Shown in pieces: positions 24,602 to 32,369 of a stretch of 64,000 nt of DNA (within the stretch, counting starts at the first letter, position 1; each line of letters opens with the position of its first letter). The notes beneath the pieces are model-generated. The model was not told the DNA's origin. It saw nothing but the letters and a program-made list of their open reading frames with translations, and did not search any database. Origin of the DNA: Lachnospiraceae bacterium (GTDB taxonomy: Bacteria; Bacillota; Clostridia; Lachnospirales; Lachnospiraceae); assembly GCA_003979345.1 (NCBI GenBank), contig RYVZ01000019.1:1-64000 (forward strand), given 5' to 3'. A program made the position numbers and the translations under genes.

Positions 24602-25549
24602 TCATCTCCGTTTTTCCTGCTCAGCGTCTATCCTGTCAAATACCACCGTCACTGTAAAGACATCCCCGTCAAGCGATGCACTCATGACAGCTCCCATTTT
24701 TTCCGCCAGAGAGCGCGCAATCGCAAGTCCGAGTCCCGTGGAACTTTTTGCCGATGCACCGGTTGTCCGCGCGTTGTCTGCACGGTAAAAACGCTCAAAT
24801 ACTCTGTCTATATCGATCTGCTCCGCGTTCTCCGTTCTGTTGGCGCATGAAAAAACAATCTGTCTTTCCCGCGCCTCAAGGCTGATGCGCACATCATCCC
24901 TTCCATGTTCTAAGCTGTTCTTGATCATATTTAACAGCATCCGACCGATCATCATTTCGTTTCCGTTCGTATAGACACGTTCCTCACAGACCGTTATCCG
25001 CGGTTCCAGCCCGCGGGCCTTGCAGTCTTCATAAAAAGAAAAAACTGTATCATATACAATCCGGTTTAACTCCACACATGTAAGCTCCGGCTGATACGCG
25101 TTGTCCTGAAGCTTCGCATACAGAAAGAGTTCATCCAAAATCCCGCGTAACGACTCCAGCCTTTTTCGGATGATCGTGATATAGCGCGCCTGATCCTCTC
25201 CTGATACAGCCTCCTCCAGAAGCTGAACATATCCGTCCAAGGAAGTCAGCGGCGTTCTGATATCATGGGAAAGATTCGCGACTGTCTCCCTGATCACTTT
25301 TTCCTGCGTTTGAACCTCCCGGCGCTTTTCCTCCGACTCCACCAACAGTTCATTCAGCTCGTCCGCTAACCGCCCCATTCCAAACCACATACTGTCCGCC
25401 GTCACTTTCATGTTCGTCTGATGGCTTTTGATAAATTGAAGCTGGCGGCAGATGCTCTTCATCTGCCGCCGGTACCGGATCATGATGCTTCCTGCCGCCG
25501 CTGCCATGACTGACATGCAGACAGCCGCAAATATCCATAACCATTCCAT
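24602..25549 (-). CDS. Sensor histidine kinase of the ABC-linked system
   Basis: 315 residues. One N-terminal membrane helix (WLWIFAAVCMSVMAAAAGSIMI) and no sizeable outside sensor, then HisKA with ANLSHDIRTPLTSLDGY (phospho-His near 97) and HATPase with the G2 box STGLGLAIARSLAEKMG. Such short-sensor kinases commonly respond through an associated ABC transporter or lipoprotein. AGGAG precedes the ATG. The partner regulator is 27701-28393. Confidence 0.9.
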   Translation of the reverse strand: MEWLWIFAAVCMSVMAAAAGSIMIRYRRQMKSICRQLQFIKSHQTNMKVTADSMWFGMGRLADELNELLVESEEKRREVQTQEKVIRETVANLSHDIRTPLTSLDGYVQLLEEAVSGEDQARYITIIRKRLESLRGILDELFLYAKLQDNAYQPELTCVELNRIVYDTVFSFYEDCKARGLEPRITVCEERVYTNGNEMMIGRMLLNMIKNSLEHGRDDVRISLEARERQIVFSCANRTENAEQIDIDRVFERFYRADNARTTGASAKSSTGLGLAIARSLAEKMGAVMSASLDGDVFTVTVVFDRIDAEQEKRR

Positions 25550-25666
25550 ACCGATCTCTCCTGTCCGGTTCCCCGGACTGCAACATGCTCTTATGTTTCC
25601 TGATCATTTCTCTCATATTGCCTGATGCTTTTCGTATCATGTCAGTGCTGTATGCGTCCCGCTAAA

Positions 25667-26626
25667 TCACCTCACATCCCTCTTTCGGTAAATAATACCT
25701 GAAATGACAGCCGCTATCAGGACATACACAACAGCGAGCACCAAAAAGCCTGCAGTCTGCCTCAGCGTACTCTCAGTGGTCATATTGGCTGTTGCATTCG
25801 TTAGCGCAATCTGCAAAATATCAAACGAGTCCGCTGACGGTATCAACGCATGTACTGCACGATTCAGATATCCGGCAACCAATTGAAAAATACCGCTCGC
25901 AAGCAGAATTCCGGTCGTCATGGCAAATGCCGTACTCCTTGTAGCCATTGTAAACAGCGCGATCAGGCATCCCCACGCAACATGCAGCACATATTGCATG
26001 CCAAGAGCCCCCGCCAATGCACCAGAATTCTCAAAAATCAAACGTCCGCGGAAGAAAATGGCGCTCGCCGCCAGATTGGTGATACAAAACACGGAAAACA
26101 GAATAAATACCTGCACCGCAACAGCCGGCAGCTTGGAAAGCGCGAGCATCTCCCTCCTTGGTATCTGCCCCGCAATATTTTTGATATATCCCTTCTTCTG
26201 TTCCGCATTGACAAACAATGGAACAAAGATGGCGATAAACACGACAAGCAGACAACTGTTTAGTTCGGACATCAGCATATCTCCCGCAACAATCTCTCCG
26301 CTTATCCAGCTTTCGTCCGTAGGAGCGCTGATCCCAAGCGTAAATCCTTCTCCGTCAAAGTCACCCTCTCCCGTACTAATAAATCCGTCTGAAAAACCGC
26401 TGGCAAAACTCTCCGCCGGTGTCTCATCCTCCCGGCTCTCATTTTCCGTCACTTTCTGCTGAATCTGTTCTGCTCCCTGTGTTTTCTGCTCCTTTTCCAT
26501 CATCCGCAGATCCACATTCACTGCAAACGTGGTCATAACGACAATTCCCACTATCACGGCAATACTCACATAAATTGAAACCGTATGAATCAAACGGTAC
26601 AATTCCATTTTAATCAGTCCGATCAT
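25667..26626 (-). CDS. ABC-2 type permease
   Basis: 319 residues with six membrane helices. A large acidic outside loop between helices 1 and 2 (about 45-110) contains repeats of Glu, Gly and Phe such as GFSDGFISTGEGDFDGEG. The layout resembles lantibiotic-immunity or antimicrobial peptide exporters (LanE/LanG type), but substrate is not provable. GGAGG is present, and the start overlaps the ATPase stop by 4 nt (ATGA). Confidence 0.87.
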   Translation of the reverse strand: MIGLIKMELYRLIHTVSIYVSIAVIVGIVVMTTFAVNVDLRMMEKEQKTQGAEQIQQKVTENESREDETPAESFASGFSDGFISTGEGDFDGEGFTLGISAPTDESWISGEIVAGDMLMSELNSCLLVVFIAIFVPLFVNAEQKKGYIKNIAGQIPRREMLALSKLPAVAVQVFILFSVFCITNLAASAIFFRGRLIFENSGALAGALGMQYVLHVAWGCLIALFTMATRSTAFAMTTGILLASGIFQLVAGYLNRAVHALIPSADSFDILQIALTNATANMTTESTLRQTAGFLVLAVVYVLIAAVISGIIYRKRDVR

Positions 26627-27540
26627 TCTTTTCCACCTCCGGTCAAATTCAGGAAATACTCCTCCAAAGACTCGCTCTTTAAGGCAATGCCAAGCACCTT
26701 GATGCCTTCTTTTGAAAGCGCCATCGTAATATCGCCGCTGTCATCCAGACGCTCATAGATGTGAATGGTATATTCATCCTTCACCTGATAATTCTGAATA
26801 CCCAGTGCCTCAATGACCGTGCAGGCACGCCCCGAATCGTCCGTCTTTAGCTCGATGCGCTCACAGCATTTTTGAAGTAATTCCTCTCTTGTCAATTCTT
26901 CCAGCAGCGTACCATTATGAATGATGCCGTAATTCGTGGCAAATTTGGAAAGCTCATCTAAAATATGACTGGAGATCACGATTGTGATATGTCTTTCTTT
27001 ATTCAGTTTCATTAAAGTCTCACGGACTTCCGCAAATCCCTGCGGGTCTAAGCCGTTGATCGGCTCGTCTAAGATCAACAGATCGGGATCTCCCACAAGC
27101 GCCAGCGCGATGCCGAGCCGCTGTCTCATCCCAAGTGAAAAATTGCGCACTTTTTTCTTTCCCGTATCAGCAAGTCCTACCGTCTCCAACAGTTCCTCAA
27201 TATATCCTTCCCTGCGCACACCCATCGCCAGACATTTCACTTTTAAGTTCTGTCTTGCCGTCATATCGGGATAAACGCCCGGCTCCTCGATCAGGGCGCC
27301 GACCCTGGAACGCTCCAGTGTCGCCTGTCCGGAAGCTTTACCGAAAATCCTGTAATCGCCCGTTGTCGCATGAGCAAGCCCGCTGATGATGCGCAGAATC
27401 GTCGTTTTTCCCGCGCCATTTCTCCCGATCAGTCCGTAAATATCCCCCTGTGCAACATGAAGACTCACCTGATCTAACGCTTTATGCCTGCCATATTGTT
27501 TTGTCATCTGGTTTGTTTCAAGCAGCCATTCCTTTTCCAT
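26623..27540 (-). CDS. ABC transporter ATP-binding protein
   Basis: 305 residues. Walker A GRNGAGKTT, signature FSLGMRQRLGIALAL (LSGGQ replaced by FSLGM, usual in bacitracin and lantibiotic exporter ATPases), Walker B LLILDEPINGLDP and switch His in ISSHILDELSK. The C-terminal 80 residues form the accessory domain of this subfamily. The start at 27540 has GGAGGA immediately upstream; an in-frame upstream extension from 27675 would overlap the operator and promoter and is rejected. Confidence 0.93.
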   Translation of the reverse strand: MEKEWLLETNQMTKQYGRHKALDQVSLHVAQGDIYGLIGRNGAGKTTILRIISGLAHATTGDYRIFGKASGQATLERSRVGALIEEPGVYPDMTARQNLKVKCLAMGVRREGYIEELLETVGLADTGKKKVRNFSLGMRQRLGIALALVGDPDLLILDEPINGLDPQGFAEVRETLMKLNKERHITIVISSHILDELSKFATNYGIIHNGTLLEELTREELLQKCCERIELKTDDSGRACTVIEALGIQNYQVKDEYTIHIYERLDDSGDITMALSKEGIKVLGIALKSESLEEYFLNLTGGGKE

Positions 27541-27639
27541 CGCTCTCCTCCTTCTAAAACAGCCTGCGCATCCTGCCCTCCGGTCATGATCTGTCCGACG
27601 TTCGATCAATAACAGGCTTTTGCATCTGCTGATGTTCTT

Positions 27640-27694
27640 ATCATACATCACAGGCGTCAAAGAAACGCTAAGCAAAGTTAAAGAAATGGTAAAG
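27640..27694 (-). promoter_or_regulatory. Phased response-regulator binding sites with -10 box
   Basis: Four half-sites GTCAAAG, GCTAAGC, GTTAAAG and GGTAAAG begin at 27656, 27667, 27677 and 27688, spaced 11, 10 and 11 nt. On minus they read CTTTACC, CTTTAAC, GCTTAGC, CTTTGAC. A TATGAT -10 box (27640-27645) lies 10 bp downstream with no good -35. This is the arrangement of a promoter activated by an OmpR/PhoB-type regulator, probably the product of the gene ending at 27701. Confidence 0.7.
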
Positions 27695-27700
27695 ATGCTC

Positions 27701-28393
27701 TTATTTTGCCATTTTGAACCCGATTCCCCATACCGTTTCGATATATTCTTTTTCCGTTTCCGCTTTTATCTTTTTTCGGATATTACTGATATGAACATTG
27801 ACTGTCTTGTCCTCCCCGATATAGTAATCCTCCCATGCATAATCATAAATCTCCTGCTTGGAAAATACCTTATCCGGGCGCATCATCAAAAGTTCAAGTA
27901 TCCGGAATTCATGTTTGGTCAGATCAAGGGGACTCTCGTTCACACAGGCGGTAAAACCCGTTCTGTTAAGCGTAATCTCCCCGTATGTTAAAAAATCATG
28001 TTCTCCCTCATCCCCGGCATACCCCGCGCGCCTCATAAGCACACCGATGCGGGCGACAAACTCCTTCACTTCAAACGGCTTCGTCATATAATCTTCCGCC
28101 CCTGCCGTCAGAAGGTCCACTTTACTCTCAAGGCTGTCCTTTGCAGAGACGACCATGACCGGAACAGATGCCTTTGCGTTGCCGCCATGCAGCTTCTTCA
28201 GAACTTCTTCCCCATGCATCCCCGGCAGCATCAGGTCTAGTATAATGACGGAAAATCTATCACTCTCCGCCCGCAGAACCCCCTCCGTACCGGAAAACGC
28301 CTGCACACAGGAATACCCCGCTTTTGTCAGCGCCTCACGCATGACATTGTTAATATCTGTATCATCTTCTATGATCAGAATCGGTCTCATCAT
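27701..28393 (-). CDS. OmpR-family response regulator
   Basis: 230 residues. Receiver with D53 (VIILDLMLPGM), acidic pocket EDD at 9-11 and Lys in YMTKPFEVKEF; winged helix from about 125 (LTKHEFRILELLMMRP; KTVNVHISNIRKKIK; VWGIGFKMAK). GGAG precedes the ATG. It heads the unit response regulator - ATPase - permease - kinase - lipoprotein, with its likely target sites directly after its own stop codon. Confidence 0.93.
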   Translation of the reverse strand: MMRPILIIEDDTDINNVMREALTKAGYSCVQAFSGTEGVLRAESDRFSVIILDLMLPGMHGEEVLKKLHGGNAKASVPVMVVSAKDSLESKVDLLTAGAEDYMTKPFEVKEFVARIGVLMRRAGYAGDEGEHDFLTYGEITLNRTGFTACVNESPLDLTKHEFRILELLMMRPDKVFSKQEIYDYAWEDYYIGEDKTVNVHISNIRKKIKAETEKEYIETVWGIGFKMAK

Positions 28394-28516
28394 GACTTCC
28401 GCTCCATTCCATTACCGGATTTCTTTCATTACTGACTTTCTTTCACGAGTGTTTTTGTCATAATAACTTTTTCAATATGGCATTTTCCATAATGACTATT
28501 AATCCAAGTCTTGTCC

Positions 28517-29272
28517 TCACAGCAAAAGTTCCGCTCCCCTTACGATTCTGTCCCGGTATGGTTCACTGCACGGTAATGACAGCAACCGGTCAACGACAGC
28601 CTCATCGTCCCAATAGTGCATGGGATAAGCGTGTGCGGTCTCCACATGTCGCATAAAAAAGTCAAACCCGAGCGCGAATTTTTCGCCCTGTCTGCCATCC
28701 AGCGGCAGGCACGCAAGATCCATGCGCTCACCCGAAAGCTTTTCTATCTCGCCCTTATATGCGCACTCCATGCCGCGCGCATCCTCTTCACTCTCTCCCT
28801 CCCAGGTCCACCAGTTTAAGTCTCCTGCGTGAAAGATATGCCGCTCCCCTGCTTCTACTACAAATGCTACACCCGCGTCCGTGGAACGTAACGTACGGAT
28901 GCAAAGCAACGATGAATCCTGCCCGTCCGGTCCATTTCCTTTTCCCACAAGGACTTCCTCCCCCGTTTTCACGAAGATGATCCGCTCATATTGCTCGTTT
29001 GTCACTCCCTGACGTAAAAAGAAATTCCGGTTATATTTTCTTTTGATATCGTTAGAAAGAATATAAAACACATGCGGATGCGCGCGCAATTCTTCTTTGG
29101 TAAACACCGAAAAACTGAAATGATCCTGATGCACATGACTGGCAAACACATACAACGGCATGTCAGTCCTAATCGGCGGCAGCGCCCCTTCATAATAGTC
29201 AAACAGCATCGCACATTGTGCAAGTTCTATATAAAATCCACTGTGGTAAATGTGTGTGACCTTCATTTCCAT
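28517..29272 (-). CDS. MBL-fold metallo-hydrolase
   Basis: 251 residues. The metal-binding motif is SHVHQDHF (HxHxDH), with further ligands in FHAGDLNWW and the C-terminal PMHYWDD. The order resembles UlaG/YtnP-like beta-lactamase-fold hydrolases; the substrate is unknown. AGGAG precedes ATG 29272. It is divergent from exonuclease III, whose promoter lies in the 187-bp gap. Confidence 0.85.
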   Translation of the reverse strand: MEMKVTHIYHSGFYIELAQCAMLFDYYEGALPPIRTDMPLYVFASHVHQDHFSFSVFTKEELRAHPHVFYILSNDIKRKYNRNFFLRQGVTNEQYERIIFVKTGEEVLVGKGNGPDGQDSSLLCIRTLRSTDAGVAFVVEAGERHIFHAGDLNWWTWEGESEEDARGMECAYKGEIEKLSGERMDLACLPLDGRQGEKFALGFDFFMRHVETAHAYPMHYWDDEAVVDRLLSLPCSEPYRDRIVRGAELLL

Positions 29273-29282
29273 CCTGCTCTCC

Positions 29283-29311
29283 TTGCCTTATCCGGCGAAA
29301 CGTCCTATAAT
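29283..29311 (+). promoter_or_regulatory. Promoter of exonuclease III
   Basis: TTGCCT (29283-29288), 17 nt, TATAAT (29306-29311). It gives a leader of about 140 nt containing the 40-bp hairpin repeats. Confidence 0.65.
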
Positions 29312-29327
29312 ACAAATAAATCGAAGA

Positions 29328-29420
29328 ATCTAAAGACCATCATAGAAACTGCGAAGCAGTTTCTAAATTCTAAAGTGCATCATAGAAACTGCCTTGCAGT
29401 TTCTATGATCTAAAGACCAT
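29328..29420 (+). repeat. 40-bp tandem repeats, each with a perfect hairpin
   Basis: Units begin at 29328, 29368 and 29408 (the third is only 13 bp), headed by ATCTAAAGACCAT, TTCTAAAGTGCAT and ATCTAAAGACCAT. Each full unit contains AGAAACTGC, 3 nt, GCAGTTTCT; the second extends to a 14-bp stem (29379-29409). They lie within the exoA 5' leader. Confidence 0.85.
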
Positions 29421-29459
29421 TATACATAAAACAGTTCAAAATAACAACGGAGGTTCTAT

Positions 29460-30215
29460 ATGAAACTGATCTCATGGAATGTAAACGGACTGCGTGCCTG
29501 CATGCAGAAAGGATTTCTTGATTTTTTCTCTGAAATGGACGCGGATATCTTTTGTATTCAGGAGAGCAAACTCTCGGAGGGACAGCTTACGCTCGACCTT
29601 CCGGGTTATCATCAATATTGGAATTATGCTGAAAAGAAGGGTTATTCCGGAACAGCAATCTTTTCTAAAAAAGAACCGGTCTCTGTTACATACGGGATCG
29701 GTATCCCCGAACATGACCATGAGGGGCGCGTCATCACACTGGAATTTCCCTCGTTTTATACGGTGACCTGTTATACGCCGAATTCACAGCGGGAGCTTAC
29801 CCGTCTTTCCTACCGTATGGAATGGGAAGATGCATTCCTGCATTACATTCAATCATTGGATATGGCCAAGCCGGTCATTATCTGCGGCGATCTCAACGTT
29901 GCCCATCAGGAGATCGACTTAAAAAATCCGAAAAGCAATCACCGCAATGCCGGTTTTACCGATGAGGAACGCGGCAAGATGACTGCTTTTCTTGAAAACG
30001 GATTCACCGATACGTTCCGCCATTTTTATCCCGGCCTGACAGGCGCTTACTCCTGGTGGTCCTATATGTTTCATGCGCGCGAGAAAAATGCCGGATGGCG
30101 CATTGATTATTTTTTAACTTCTAAACGGCTTGATGAAAAACTGTCAGATGCCGCCATTCACGATTCCGTTTTTGGCTCCGACCACTGTCCCGTTGAGCTG
30201 CAAGTCGATTTGTAA
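29460..30215 (+). CDS. exoA: Exodeoxyribonuclease III (AP endonuclease)
   Basis: 251 residues, the length of ExoA/Xth enzymes. It removes nucleotides from 3' ends and cuts at abasic sites in base excision repair. Motifs are LISWNVNGLRA, FCIQESKLSE (metal-binding Glu), ICGDLNVAHQEIDL, GWRIDYFLTS and the terminal FGSDHCPVEL with catalytic Asp-His. CGGAGG precedes ATG 29460. It is a single-gene unit with its own promoter, a structured leader and a terminator pair downstream. Confidence 0.95.
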   Translation: MKLISWNVNGLRACMQKGFLDFFSEMDADIFCIQESKLSEGQLTLDLPGYHQYWNYAEKKGYSGTAIFSKKEPVSVTYGIGIPEHDHEGRVITLEFPSFYTVTCYTPNSQRELTRLSYRMEWEDAFLHYIQSLDMAKPVIICGDLNVAHQEIDLKNPKSNHRNAGFTDEERGKMTAFLENGFTDTFRHFYPGLTGAYSWWSYMFHAREKNAGWRIDYFLTSKRLDEKLSDAAIHDSVFGSDHCPVELQVDL

Positions 30216-30280
30216 AATCCGCTTTGATCCTTAGAATCGTCTTTGATTTGTAAAATCGACTTTGATCTGTAATGTAACTC
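30207..30280 (+). repeat. 19-bp tandem repeats at the exoA 3' end
   Basis: Units start at 30207, 30226, 30245 and 30264 (the last is degenerate): GATTTGTAAAATCCGCTTT, GATCCTTAGAATCGTCTTT and GATTTGTAAAATCGACTTT. The first unit includes the exoA stop codon. Confidence 0.8.
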
Positions 30281-30281
30281 A

Positions 30282-30312
30282 AAAAGAGTCTGCGCGGCAC
30301 ACAGACTCTTTT
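30282..30312. terminator. Bidirectional terminator
   Basis: AAAAGAGTCTG pairs with CAGACTCTTTT around a 9-nt loop. It has A-runs before and T-runs after on both strands and separates exoA from the convergent lactonase gene. Confidence 0.85.
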
Positions 30313-30315
30313 ATT

Positions 30316-30348
30316 AAAGGAAACGCTGATTGAATCAGCGTTTCCTTT
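30316..30348. terminator. Second palindromic hairpin, likely lactonase terminator
   Basis: AAAGGAAACGCTG (30316-30328) pairs with CAGCGTTTCCTTT (30336-30348). The arms extend almost to the centre. Together with the preceding hairpin it forms a tandem terminator. Confidence 0.7.
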
Positions 30349-30362
30349 AGAAATTTCCGACT

Positions 30363-31412
30363 TTATAATTTATGAAAAATGATACAGTTGGGCCGCTCCA
30401 CTTCAAGCTCTTTTCCATTCATGACAAGCAGCCCTTTCTGCGTGTCAACACTGAAAAATGTCATGGTATTAGACTCATGATTCAGTGATACCAAATGCCT
30501 GTTATCCGGAAACAGCGCGGCGTCCTTCGGATAGTCCCCGCTGACCGGCAGACAGAGGCGTTTATCAAGCATCCCTGTTTTTTTATCCACCTGATATACA
30601 ACAACACTGTTGTCTCCAGCATTTGAGCTTACCACATAATGATAATCGATCGAAAATTTGATCGTGCAGGCGGCAGAATTGCTTGCATGATATTCATTCA
30701 GCGTAGAGATATTCTGGATTTTTTCAAATTCCGGATTCCCGTTTATTTCTTCATAACGGTACACGTCAATATAATTCTTCAACTCATGCACAATGTAGAG
30801 GAAGCGCCCATCTTTTGAAAAGCACAGATGTCTTGGCGCGGATTCCTGTTCACTGCGGATTACATCTACCGGATTCAATTTACCCTTCTGAAAGTCAACA
30901 CGGTACACATTCACGTGATCCATTCCCGGATCGGCCGCAAGCAGATAATGATTGTCACGCGTCATCTTCACGCAGTTGACATGCGGTCTGAAATTGCGCT
31001 CCGCAATGCTGCCAAGCCCTTTTAAGTAAATCTCATCCGTGATCTTTCCGATATTGCCGTCCTCATTTAAGGCGAGCATCGTAATCTTTCCGTCATGGTA
31101 GCCTGCCACAAACAGAAAGCGGTCTTCAAAATCCGTGGAAAGGTAACAGCCGCGCATGCCGTTGATCGAGGCGTGATTGATCAGTTCTAAAGTACCGTCC
31201 TCACGAATGAGAAAAGATTCAACGCCAAAATCCGTAATGGAATAGAAATACCGGCGGTTATGAGATATTGTCACATAAGACGAGTTCGTGATCTCTACCT
31301 CGCCTTTTTCCGTCATTCTTCCTTTTTTGACGTCCACATCATATACCTTGATACCGCGATTGCCTCCCATGGTATAGGTCGATACATACGCAACATACTT
31401 ATCCGCGCTCAT
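30363..31412 (-). CDS. Lactonase family protein (7-bladed propeller)
   Basis: 349 residues with repeated beta-propeller blades of the 6-phosphogluconolactonase/YkgB type: YVSTYTMGGNRGIKVYD, RFLFVAGYHDGKITML, HVNCVKMTRDNHYLLAADPG, PRHLCFSKDGRFLYIVHE and DAALFPDNRHLVSLNHESNTM. These enzymes hydrolyse sugar lactones, but the assignment is at family level. The start at 31412 has GGAGG 8 nt upstream. No signal peptide is seen, so it is cytoplasmic. Confidence 0.87.
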   Translation of the reverse strand: MSADKYVAYVSTYTMGGNRGIKVYDVDVKKGRMTEKGEVEITNSSYVTISHNRRYFYSITDFGVESFLIREDGTLELINHASINGMRGCYLSTDFEDRFLFVAGYHDGKITMLALNEDGNIGKITDEIYLKGLGSIAERNFRPHVNCVKMTRDNHYLLAADPGMDHVNVYRVDFQKGKLNPVDVIRSEQESAPRHLCFSKDGRFLYIVHELKNYIDVYRYEEINGNPEFEKIQNISTLNEYHASNSAACTIKFSIDYHYVVSSNAGDNSVVVYQVDKKTGMLDKRLCLPVSGDYPKDAALFPDNRHLVSLNHESNTMTFFSVDTQKGLLVMNGKELEVERPNCIIFHKL

Positions 31413-31460
31413 CTTCGCTTCCTCCATTGATCTTATTCCCGCACGCGGCGGGTCGTTCCC

Positions 31461-31805
31461 TTATGCGTCCTGCGTATCTTCACAGCCGCACGGTCCCTTG
31501 TTTCCCCTAAAAGGGGGATAGTCCTGATCATCGCAGTGATCTCTTGTAAACGGTGAGAACGGGTTATCATCCCGTCTTGCATTCTGTCCCGGCGTGCCGC
31601 ACGGACGTCTGTCCTCACAGCCGCATTCCGGTTCTCCACCCGAACGTCTCTCTCTGCAGCCGCATTCCGGCTCACCGCATGAACGCCTCTCTCTGCAGCC
31701 GCATTCCGGTTCCCCACACGAACGTCTCTCCTCACAGCCACATGATTCGTCGCCGTGATTACAGCAACATAACAGAAGTAAGAGCACAAAAATGGAATTC
31801 ATCAT
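31461..31805 (-). CDS. Cys-rich tandem-repeat protein
   Basis: 114 residues. A short hydrophobic N-terminus MMNSIFVLLLLLCCCNHGD is followed by four tandem 14-residue units of the form CGCxERRSCGEPE, then an Arg/Asp/Pro tail ending PCGCEDTQDA. The hydrophobic run followed by CCCN resembles the microprotein at 221-466 and its sibling at 1-87. The repeats are 42-bp units at the DNA level (about 31602-31745), with copy-number change likely. GGAG lies 5 nt before the ATG, and CATATAGTA lies 25 nt further upstream. I infer a spore-surface or cross-linked structural protein. The 42-bp period keeps a second frame open, and I reject that frame. Confidence 0.72.
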   Translation of the reverse strand: MMNSIFVLLLLLCCCNHGDESCGCEERRSCGEPECGCRERRSCGEPECGCRERRSGGEPECGCEDRRPCGTPGQNARRDDNPFSPFTRDHCDDQDYPPFRGNKGPCGCEDTQDA

Positions 31806-31830
31806 ACGATCTCCATTGTGATTTTACTAC

Positions 31831-31858
31831 TACTATATGCTCTTCTTCATAATGCGTG
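31831..31858 (-). promoter_or_regulatory. Sigma-K-like promoter of the Cys-rich repeat gene
   Basis: On minus, CACG (31855-31858), 15 nt, CATATAGTA (31831-31839). The 9-mer is identical to those before 221-466 and cotJ. It overlaps the stop codon of the DUF5662 gene (31833). Confidence 0.5.
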
Positions 31859-32369
31859 TACGGATATATCGAAACGTCCTCTCCTCTCCGTCGCGCGCAA
31901 GCATGCGCAGCAGAAATTCAAGCTGTTTTCTTGTTTTTGGATGGATCAGCATATGATCGCTCGCCTGCTGATAATATTCGAGCGGCGAAGAATCCGTATA
32001 TGCTTCTCCCTTATAGACTTTTGACGCTGCCATCCGGTCCGCGAGCATCTCTAAGACAAACCGCGTCGGCATGGGCATTGGCTCCATCTTCTTTGTCTCT
32101 AAGCTGTAATCCGTCCAAAACTCATAGTGATGCCGGTTCCTGCCCTTATGATGCATCCATGCAAGCGAATACCCTTTCGCTTCTCTCTCCCCGGCATTCG
32201 GACTTCTTGTACCCTGATAATATCTTGCTCCGGTGAGCAGCTCTGTCGGCATGTATTTTGACAGATCATGCGTCAATCCCTGCTTATAGAGTCCGAGACG
32301 AAAACAATACTTCATCACCAACAGCTTATGCTTCGTGATCGTCTTCAGATGTTTCTTCAGTTTACTCAT
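31833..32369 (-). CDS. DUF5662 family protein
   Basis: 178 residues, soluble, rich in His, Tyr and Met. Conserved-looking segments are ITKHKLLVMKYCFRLGLYKQGLTHDLSKYMP, WMHHKGRNRHHYEFWTDY and LEMLADRMAASKVY, which recall an HD-type metal site (H, HD, HH). Enzymatic activity is not established for the family. It overlaps the upstream GlgX-like gene by 4 nt, so the two are translationally coupled. Confidence 0.8.
   Translation of the reverse strand: MSKLKKHLKTITKHKLLVMKYCFRLGLYKQGLTHDLSKYMPTELLTGARYYQGTRSPNAGEREAKGYSLAWMHHKGRNRHHYEFWTDYSLETKKMEPMPMPTRFVLEMLADRMAASKVYKGEAYTDSSPLEYYQQASDHMLIHPKTRKQLEFLLRMLARDGEERTFRYIRTRIMKKSI

Noticed and set aside
27541..27675. 45-residue N-terminal extension of the ABC ATPase
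   Set aside because: It would be encoded by the operator and leader region, and GGAGGA directly precedes ATG 27540.
31602..31745. Regular repeats that at first look CRISPR-like
   Set aside because: Units are 42 bp, adjacent without spacers, and encode 14-residue protein repeats; no cas genes are present.
31433..31789. 118-residue Arg/Ala/Val-rich reading on minus overlapping the Cys-rich repeat gene
   Set aside because: The 42-bp repeat keeps every frame open. This frame starts with TTG and has no ribosome binding site, whereas the Cys-rich frame has GGAG, a promoter-like signal and a sequence relative at 221-466.
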